Source: Gnomoniopsis sp. IMI 355080
Lineage: Eukaryota > Ascomycota > Sordariomycetes > Diaporthales > Gnomoniaceae
DNA length: 64,000 bases
Reading direction: 5' to 3'
Assembly (NCBI GenBank): GCA_027946555.1
Contig: JAPEVC010000021.1
Span: forward strand, 62,001 to 126,000
The notes beneath the pieces were generated by a model, which saw only the letters and a program-made list of their open reading frames with translations, was not told the origin of the DNA and did not search any database. The position numbers were made by a program, and so were the translations under genes. This document shows, piece after piece, positions 56,833 to 64,000 of this stretch (the stretch's first letter is position 1; every line of letters starts with the position of its first letter).

Positions 56833-57236
56833 TTATGCGCCTCCAACGAGGATGTTGTTAACGGGGATGTGAATTAGCTTGACGATGTAACCGACAAAGC
56901 CCATGATAAGAACTATTTCCACCAAAGACATTAGCACACGATTCGCTACGGGAAGGTTTGCATAATTCTAGCAGCAGCCTCGCACACTGCACATTCGTGG
57001 ATGAAGACTGTCGCACGGGGAACAGGGTGCATTGCATCACTCACAGCCCACACCAACTGCTTGGGAGATCTGTACAAGTCGCCTGTCAGTAGTGATTCTA
57101 TTTCGAAAGCGCACCCAGAGTTATTCACCTTGAGGAACTCCTTCTGGTCGGGCTTCTGGCACCTCTTCATGAACTGCATGCCGTCGTGGACAAACTCCTT
57201 GGGCGCCTCAAGGATTTCTGACACTTGGTCGGACAT
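56833..57236 (-). CDS. SSS1: Protein translocon subunit Sec61 gamma (Sss1)
   Basis: Model: complement(join(56833..56912, 57045..57069, 57129..57236)), 70 aa. The N-terminal half MSDQVSEILEAPKEFVHDG plus QFMKRCQKPDQKEF is the conserved cytosolic amphipathic helix. The tail helix GFVGYIVKLIHIPVNNILVG spans the ER membrane. Sec61 gamma clamps the Sec61/SecY channel. The middle exon is only 25 nt (ISQAVGVG plus one base), with acceptor TGTACAG and donor GTGAGT. Without it the two conserved halves cannot be joined in frame. Length agrees with the family (about 68-80). It is head-to-head with the NOP15 gene, 440 bases between starts. Confidence 0.96.
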
Positions 57237-57676
57237 GTTGACTCTTGTGTAGGGTGTTATGAAGGAATTTGATCAGGGAGGGCCTTGGTATGGGATAAGG
57301 TGATATTTGTTCCTTCGGAGGACAATTGGGCAGCTGGTTCTTTGTCTAAGGAGCGAGTGATGTTGTAGTGATAATGGACAGTGAGGTGTGGAAACGTAGC
57401 CTGAATAAAGGCCTAGAAGTTAGAAGCGTGTTGCTGGCCTCGACTGGGCAGGCCAGATCTTAGCAGGCACAACAGGGATCCCGTGGCGCCTAGGACAAGG
57501 GGTCCCAGTCACTCACCTCACCGCCTTGGGTGGCAGAAACTTCACCCGAGAAAAAAATAATACCGAGAAACAGCACCCATGGAAAGAAAGGGTGCTTGAG
57601 TGAACAGCCTTCGTCTCAACCACTTTCCCAAGGTTACTCAAGCGAACAACAACGCTGAGTATTGCCGACTGCCACA
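57237..57676. promoter_or_regulatory. Shared promoter region of SEC61 gamma and NOP15
   Basis: 440 bases between two divergent start codons, so regulatory elements for both genes must lie here or in leaders. No clear TATA box. A TAGGAC/GGTCC stretch near 57490-57510 and a poly-A run near 57553 are the only visible landmarks. Confidence 0.55.
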
Positions 57677-59673
57677 ATGGTAGAACTCAGACCCAGAAGG
57701 GCTAAGGGTATGCTATATTCATCAACTCATAGCCAACGTTACACCACGGGAGTTCTGTATGCTGACGGTCTGATAAAGCTGCCGCGCCAGCAGAGGCGAG
57801 CAAGGTCGAGGAGACACCAAGGGCGAAACCCAAGACCCCCAAGGCCTCCAAACGTAAAGGTAAGTGACAGGCGCATGTCGCTTGGTCGATTAAAAAATCT
57901 AACGCAACCATCAGCTATCGAGGATGTTTCTCCCACCGCTACAAAAAAGGCCAAATCCATCAAGACACCAGCCGAATCCGAGGACACCGAGGAGCCTGTG
58001 ACCAAAGAACCGGCGCCGACCCCCAAGAACAAGAAGGGGAAAACGCCCATCAAGGCAAAGGATACGTCTACCAAGGAAGCAGAAGAGACACCTGCACCCA
58101 AGTCGTCCAAGAAGAACAAGACTCCAGCGCAGCCCAAGGACACCAAGACCACTGTCTCTCAGGAGACCACCTTATCTGAGGAGCCCGAGAAGACACCTGT
58201 TTCTAAGCCAAAGAAGAATAAGACTCCAGCAAAGTCCGAGTTCCTCGAGAACACCGTCGTCCAGGAGACCACCACTGTGGAAGAGCCCGAGAAGACTCCC
58301 GCTCCAAAGTCATCTAAGAAGAACAAGACTCCCGTGAAGTCTACGGTCACCGAGACCGTCGTTACCCAAGAGATCGAGAAGTTGTCTGCCTCCAAGGCGA
58401 AGAAAGACAAGACCCCGTCCAAAGGGACACAGGAAGATGCGCCCAGCGAGTCCGACAAGACTCCTGCTGCCAAGTCGAAAAAGGACAAAACGCCTGCCAA
58501 AGCAAAAATAGCCAAGGATACACCATCTAAAGCAACTGAGCAGCTCAAGCCAAAGCTCGATGCGAAAACACCCGAGAAGTCTCAGGAGAAGAAGACAGGG
58601 CCTACCCCGAAGTCGACCAAGAAGACACCCAAGTCGGCGAAGAAGTCTGAGTCGGTAGAGAAGGACAACGTCGAGCACAGCAAAGAGGAAGCGGCCTCCG
58701 AGGAAGATGATCTTGTCATCTCGGACGAGGATCTCGACGAACAGACCAAAGCTCTCATTAAGACCGTCGACGTCGAGGATGTGGATGGCGCGGAATCTGG
58801 AGTGGTCCTTTTCGAGGAAGGACAGGATGTTGGCAAGATTCCCAAGATTTCCAATAAGCAAAGGAAGAAGGCACAGAAAGAGCTTGCTGCGAGCTCGTCG
58901 AAAACGAAGGAGGACACTGGTGTCATCTACATTGGTCGTCTGCCCCACGGTTTTTACGAACACGAGATGAGAAGCTACTTCAGCCAATTCGGTCCCATCC
59001 GCAACCTGCGCGTTTCTCGGAACAAGCTAACGGGAAAGCCGAAGCATTTTGCTTTCATCGAATTTGAGGAGGCCAGCACTGCCGCGATTGTGGCCAAGAC
59101 TATGGACAACTACCTCCTGTTTGGTCACATCCTGAAGTGCAGTGTCATCCCCAAGGCACAGGTCCATGATGAGCTGTTCAAGGGCGCCAATAAGAGATTC
59201 AAGGTAAGCCGTGATCACGATCTTTACATGATCTTCATGCAGTCACTAATGATTCCTCCCAGCCTGTCCCTTGGAACAAGATGGAGGGCAAGCACATGGA
59301 ACGCCCCCTGATCGAAGACAAATGGTCGCGAAAGATTGGCAAGGAGAACAAGCGACGTGCGGATAGGGCTAAGAAGCTGGAGGCCTTGGGCTACGAGTTC
59401 ACTGCACCCCAAGTCAAGGACGTTGAAGCTGCAAAAGCCATCGCTGCGCCTCAGGCCGAGGAACAGGACTTGAAGGTGGACGAGTCTGCTGTCAAAGCTA
59501 TCGAGGCTTCAGCTGCGGCTTCAGCTGCTCCTCCCGAGGATGCTGAGGCGGAGGCGGACGTGGACGCGGAAACGATTCCTAGGCCCGCAAAGCGTGGGCG
59601 TGGCAGGCCCCCAAAGTCCGCAGCACCCGAGACAGCGACACCGAACAAGAGGGCCAAGCGGGCCAAGGCGTAA
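57677..59673 (+). CDS. NOP15: Nucleolar RRM protein (Nop15/NIFK family) with long KKxKTP-repeat N terminus
   Basis: Model: join(57677..57707, 57779..57859, 57915..59203, 59263..59673), 603 aa. One RRM lies at about 415-500: GVIYIGRLPHGFYEHEM, the NIFK/Nop15-specific YFSQFGPIRNLRVSRN, and RNP1 KHFAFIEFE. It is followed by the family's PKAQVHDELFKGANKRFK and, after the last intron, PVPWNKMEGKHMER. The C terminus has a GRGRPPK AT-hook-like motif. The family acts in 60S subunit maturation (ITS2 processing). The N-terminal about 330 residues are Lys/Thr/Pro/Glu-rich with at least five KK[N/D]KTP units, like histone H1-type tails, far longer than yeast Nop15. The short first exons (MVELRPRRAK..) are supported by matching phases. 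Confidence 0.93.
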
Positions 59674-60757
59674 AGACCAGCTTGTTCGAGGCGGCTATGG
59701 CGCCGCTCTGCCGTGCAGGCAATTTACGGATTCAAAATTCAAGACATGGTATTATCGGGATTGGAACGGGTGCATTCCTCCTCATGGACTACAGGTCTCG
59801 GTGATTGAGTGGAGCGGTTCTTCAAGATTCTTCAACATGGCAAAGCCATATATTTCTCACGGGATCAATATGTGGGCCAATCTGTAGGTCTCCGGCTACA
59901 AGCTGGCCTGGTTGAGAGCCATGCAAACTGTGCCTCTGCAAACTTGTCCTGCAGTCTGCAGGCGTAGAGCCCTAGTGTTAAAATATCAGGAAATTATGTC
60001 ATGACAGTACTGTGCACATCTCATTGTCCATATCCGCTTGAAATGATGTATCAAATTCAAGTAACTACAAGCGTCCGCATTGCAGAACATGTACGGTATT
60101 TCACTTGATGCCATAACGGTGCGCCAAGTGTGTCGAACACACAAGGCTTGAATACACATCAAGGTCTTGCTAACGATTGATCAAGTTCCATAGACCCTGT
60201 TTTTGTACGGACTGCTTCACATTGCATTTTCAAAATAGGCTCTCCATCCAAACATACTATGTACGATGGATATTGAGCAAAAACTCTGTCCGCGTCAAGC
60301 GAAACTAACAACAGTCCATAGAGACATAGCTCGGATGGTCAGCATTATAAGACGCAAGGTTTAGTCTACCTCGATTCATTCTGTGTGAATGAGCCAGCAC
60401 GCATTGCGGAATAAACAAATGAACACTGGATTTGTGAGGATGGTAATATGTGAGGAGGGAAGAAAAGAATTGCTCAATGAAGCAATTTGAGAAGTTGGTT
60501 TTATATCCGCTAGAGCTGGCCCCACCAATGCCTGCAGCAAGGATACCCCAGCCAATGAACGCGCCCCAGGAGAGCCGCCGTCTTGAGCGGCCACGGTAAG
60601 CGTGAGTCCGCCAACCTACCTACCTAGGTAACCTTAGGGAAGAGACATTTTGTGTTGCCATCACATACAACCCTCGATTTGTACTGCGCTTGATCACCCA
60701 ATGCCATTCATTAAGGACGCATATGAAGCCTGAGGATGTGACCAGTCTCCACAGACC
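59674..60757. other. Intergenic, no gene seen; TACCTAGGTA motif near its end
   Basis: About 1.1 kb between NOP15 and the golgin gene. CCTACCTACCTAGGTAACC at 60615-60633, about 125 bases before the golgin start. No coding signal. Confidence 0.5.
60615..60633. repeat. TACCTACCTAGGTA palindromic element upstream of the golgin gene
   Basis: Read directly; contains the TACCTAGGTA palindrome plus one extra TACC unit. Confidence 0.8.
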
Positions 60758-62783
60758 ATGTCTTCAGCCGCTCCACCGGATGCGATCTCAGCCTCGTCAG
60801 CAGGCGCAAGCAACAAGAAGAAGAAGCAGAAAAAGAAGCCAAAGAAGGCCATCGATACCGATACGAAAGTGGATGAGTGCGGCCAACAGCCCGCCCCTAG
60901 TCCCCGTGAAGAGCAGACTGGCGACGACGAGCCAGATACCCCCACTGTGGTAAGCAAGCCCTCCAATTGCACGCGTCTCGACTCTGTACAGATGTACTCT
61001 ACCTAGTCCGAGGCGCGACACCCGGACGCACCCTTGGCAGACCCACCTCCGCCTAATAGTAGATGACACGAGCCTCCATCTTGCATGTGCATACTGACTG
61101 CATCACATCTATGGAGCTGGTCTAGATCCCAGGACTGCCTGCCACCCATCTTACTCTTTCGTGTCCAGAGCGCCAACACTCCCTAGTGAAGATGACAACT
61201 TGTACCTAACATGGCATCATCACAGACCGAATCCAACGACGCCGAGAGGCCGAAGTCTCCACCTGCAACAGCAACGCCCGCGAAAACACAAGCAAATGGA
61301 CATGCACGACCACCGTCTGGGAACGGCCATCCAATCTCCGCCGATTCGCCCACAGCAAATACCAGTTCCAATGATACCAGCGCGAAGCTAGAAGCTATGG
61401 GAGAAGAGCGTGAAGCCTTACGTGCCGAGGTCGAACAGCTGCGGAAACAGCTCGAGACGATTCAAGAGGCACACTCGTCAGAGGTTACCAAGTTGAAGAC
61501 GGACCTCGAGGAAAGTGAGACCGCAAAGGAAAACGCCGAGGAACAGTACCAGACGTTATTGGGAAGGGTGGAAAAGATCAAAGAGACACTTGGCGACCGT
61601 CTGAAAAGGGACAGGGCAGAACTCGAAGAGGCAAACATACGCATCGAGGAGCTCGAGGCGCAGAATGAGGAGCTGCGCAAGGGTTCGTCTTCATATGAGG
61701 ACGACGCCGCAAATTTGAAGGATGAGTTGTCCACGGCGAATCGAGAGCTTGCGAGCTTGCGAAGTCGAAGCCATCTCTCCCAGGAAAACTGGTTGAAGGA
61801 GAAGGAGGACATGGCCAGACAGGTGCAGCATTTCAGGAGCGAGCTGGAGTCCACGAACAGTGCCATGGGCGAATGGGAGGCCATTGCCATGGAGGAGCGA
61901 CAGATGAGAGAAAGCCTGACAGAGAAAGCCGCAGATCTGGAGGAACAATTATACACCCTCAAGGAGGCGTATGACCGAGCAGCAGAGGAGCGGGATAGTT
62001 CTCTGCAGACAGTCGACGGTCTCCAGAGAGCATTGCAGGAGATCCAGGAGGCCAGGAGGAAGGAGCTGAGGGATCTGGTCGAGTCTTCGGAAGAGCAACT
62101 GCAAGAGATGAAGAAGCGTGTCGAAGAGGCCGACAAGAGGGTTTCAGAAGCCGAGGCAGCCAAGGAGTCGCTTTCAAAGGAGTTGGAGAGGACAGCACCA
62201 TTCGAGAAGGAGGTCAGAGAAAAGAACTTGCTCATTGGAAAGCTGAGACATGAAGGTATTATACTCAATGACCACCTCACCAAGGCTCTTCGATATCTGA
62301 AGAAGACGAAGCCAGACGAGCAAGTTGACAGGTCAGTCACACATCTCTTGTTGGTGAGGTGCCCCATGTTAACGTTGCCACAGACAAATCATCACCAACT
62401 ACCTACTCCAATTCCTCTCGATCGATCGCTCCGACCCAAAACGATTCCAAATATTGCAAGTCATTGCCGGATACCTAGCTTGGACAGACGAGCAAAAAGA
62501 GCAAGCAGGCCTTGCCCGTCCTGGTGCCTCTCATAGCACACTACGTTTACCAGCCTCACCCTTCCACCGAACGCCCAGCACGCCTTCTTTGAGTACCGAG
62601 TTCTTTTCCGAAACCTCGTCTACGTCCGGCAAGGAGTCGCTTGCCGATCTTTGGGCTGGGTTCCTGGAACGCAGTGCAGAAGAGGGCAGGACGTCAGAAG
62701 TCATGGGGCCAGACTCACGAAAAGGTAGCGTCTCCAGCATGGGCACCAGTGCTACTGTGACGAAGCCGGATGGGAAAGGCTAG
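60758..62783 (+). CDS. RUD3: Golgin with GRAB domain (Rud3/GMAP-210 family)
   Basis: Model: join(60758..60949, 61226..62331, 62384..62783), 565 aa. The N terminus has a lysine-rich SNKKKKQKKKPKK patch and low-complexity region. Residues about 105-400 are one long heptad coiled coil (EEREALRAEVEQLRKQLETI and onward). The GRAB domain at about 405-465 reads EKNLLIGKLRHEGIILNDHL, then ALRYLKKTKP, and after the intron IITNYLLQFL and RFQILQVIAGYLAWTDEQ. GRAB binds Arf1-GTP and recruits Rud3 to the cis-Golgi, where it tethers ER-derived vesicles. The tail is Ser/Thr-rich. The first intron (276 nt) is long for this genome and could hide another exon, but the phase-0 join reads smoothly. A shorter isoform starting at 61211 is possible. 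Confidence 0.93.
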
Positions 62784-63065
62784 CTTTCGGCGCCCGTTGC
62801 TGGATCTTCAAGTGGTACCCTCATTTAGGGATTGGTGTATGAGGACCTTTTTGGCGTTGGGGCATATCAAAGAGCAAGATACAAGTAGAAATGCATGGGT
62901 GTATACTAGTTACGAGGCATCACTTAGCCATCAGAGCTCAAAGGGCATATCATTATCACCTGGGCTAGACGGTGTCCCAGTCAATCATCGCGATTTATTA
63001 GCCGCTTATAATGGATTCATATTCTTGCAAAACCAAAGCGGAAGTCTGTAAGTGAGGTTGTCTCC
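62784..63065. other. Intergenic between convergent genes
   Basis: About 280 bases of shared 3' flank between the golgin (+) and membrane protein (-) genes; nothing further seen. Confidence 0.5.
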
Positions 63066-64000
63066 TTACCGCACGCCACCGCCTATCACCTGCTGCGAGA
63101 ATTGCTCAGCGGCTTGGTCCATAGCCTCAGGGTTTAGTCTCCTGTTCTCCACGGCATCCTTCATGCTGTTCACGACCTCCTCACTCTCCATAGCCTCCTG
63201 CATAACCATGCCCTCATGGGCCCAATAGCCAGCATCGATGGCTCTTAGCTCCCCATCCCGCGCTACGGTATTCTTGAGCACGTTCGCGGACCGGACCCTC
63301 ATGTTTACTTGGCCCAGGGCGGCTGTGGCCAAGTCAATTCTCTCCGACACCGTCGGCGCCACCACGAACATCCGGTTGGTTGAGCTGAGGTACAAGGCGC
63401 CCGCAAGGACCGAGTCCAAGGCAGCGAGGGAAAGCAGTCGGTAAATGCGTGCCGTCCAATGAAAGAAGAAGACTTCGCCCAAAACGCGTGCCTTCTCGTT
63501 CCGAACAACGTGGTCCCACTGCGCAAGCATGTACCCATCTGCAGCCGTCAGCGCCACGGCAGCGTACGTCGCTAGACTGCGCCACTGATTTCCGGCCTTC
63601 CCAGTAACAGAGTCGCTGGTCGCGATGCCTATCAAAACCGCGTTGACAAGGTGCACGACCGCGATCGACGGTGCGGCGTAGAGCAAGTACGTGTTGGGAT
63701 CCTGGGAATTGCAGAATGGGCAGTCCGCCAGCACGGCTGGACCATATTTGTAGTATAGCAACCTCGAGGCCTTGCTCTCGAACTTCTCCAGGATGATACT
63801 GTCTCGCAATGTCTCACCTCGTAGCTGTTTGAGGCGAGAGAAGAGCAGTCCGGGCGAGGTAGTTGGCTGTGAGTTTGAGAGCGTGAAGATATTCTCGGGG
63901 GAGAATGGCGGGGTGGCGTAGAGGGCGAAGAGAAGGGCGGCGACAGCGAGCAGCGTGATGGCGAAGAAGGGACGGGACGACAGAGGGACAACGGGCTTGT
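63066..64000 (-). CDS. Unrecognised multi-pass membrane protein, 5' end beyond the window
   Basis: An open frame runs from the right edge down to a TAA at 63066-63068, at least 310 residues, without an obvious intron. Near the edge a strongly hydrophobic helix FFAITLLAVAALLFALYA is seen. Later hydrophobic stretches are YLLYAAPSIAVVHLVNAVLIG, WRSLATYAAVALTAADGYML and YRLLSLAALDSVLAGALYL. A CPFCNS motif precedes the second one. The C-terminal about 110 residues are hydrophilic and helical, ending EQFSQQVIGGGVR. I do not recognise the family; it resembles conserved hypothetical fungal membrane proteins. The start codon and possible signal sequence lie beyond base 64000. Frame continuity and GC-rich third positions make it a real gene. 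Confidence 0.8.
   Translation of the reverse strand, partial: KPVVPLSSRPFFAITLLAVAALLFALYATPPFSPENIFTLSNSQPTTSPGLLFSRLKQLRGETLRDSIILEKFESKASRLLYYKYGPAVLADCPFCNSQDPNTYLLYAAPSIAVVHLVNAVLIGIATSDSVTGKAGNQWRSLATYAAVALTAADGYMLAQWDHVVRNEKARVLGEVFFFHWTARIYRLLSLAALDSVLAGALYLSSTNRMFVVAPTVSERIDLATAALGQVNMRVRSANVLKNTVARDGELRAIDAGYWAHEGMVMQEAMESEEVVNSMKDAVENRRLNPEAMDQAAEQFSQQVIGGGVR

Noticed and set aside
58310..58987. 225-codon Leu/Phe-rich minus frame
   Set aside because: Complement of the Lys/Thr/Glu repeats of the Nop15 homologue; no independent evidence.

Overview
The window is nuclear DNA of a filamentous ascomycete (Pezizomycotina, most like a Sordariomycete). The genes are spaced about 1-3 kb apart and carry several introns of about 50-250 nt, with GTRNGT donors, CTRAC-like branch sites and YAG acceptors. 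The gene set is typical of moulds: nuclear 78 kDa complex I subunit, RHO1, Rud3/GRAB golgin, Atg37-like ACBP and a GPI-anchored yapsin-like protease. One AT-rich island looks RIP-mutated. There are no operons, CRISPR arrays or insertion sequences, and I found no tRNA, 5S or rDNA gene by eye. I rebuilt gene models by hand from splice sites; in every complete multi-exon model the exon lengths sum to a multiple of three.

Left part (1-20 kb): a mitochondrial ribosomal mS33 gene cut by the window edge (-), RNase III (+), an Atg37-like ACBP (+), an unrecognised TP/KEN-box protein (+), the complex I 78 kDa subunit (+), a KPWE-motif DUF5572/PEX39-like protein (-), the CID+RRM transcription-termination factor Seb1/Nrd1 (-), mitochondrial citrate synthase (+) and the Yhm2 citrate/oxoglutarate carrier (+).

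Middle (20-45 kb): a large WD40 protein with an N-terminal SUMO-interaction-like motif (-), an AT-rich RIP island, a long-chain acyl-CoA synthetase ending in AKL (-), a MARVEL-domain protein with a puzzling extra reading frame behind it (+), O-acetylhomoserine sulfhydrylase (+), EMC7 (+), a Wwm1-like WW protein (-), a stretch of decayed coding segments around one intact small unknown gene, and RHO1 (+).

Right part (45-64 kb): a 29-residue, two-exon cysteine-rich microprotein (-), an AVT-type vacuolar amino acid transporter (-), a GPI-anchored aspartyl protease (-), a PTAR1-like protein prenyltransferase alpha subunit (-), a Tim50-like gene fragment (-), SEC61 gamma (-) head-to-head with nucleolar RRM protein Nop15/NIFK (+), the golgin Rud3 (+) and the C-terminal part of an unrecognised membrane protein (-) running off the right edge.

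There is no classical secondary-metabolite or defence cluster. Themes that recur are mitochondrial carbon metabolism (complex I, citrate synthase next to the citrate carrier), peroxisome/lipid genes (Atg37-like, KPWE protein, acyl-CoA synthetase with AKL) and the secretory pathway (EMC7, Sec61 gamma, Rud3, yapsin). The least explained signals are the cysteine-rich microprotein, the second frame behind the MARVEL gene, two recurrent intergenic palindromes (TACCTAGGTA-type and GTACAGTAC/GTACTGTAC), and the decayed genes at 39.8-42.3 kb and 55.6-55.8 kb.
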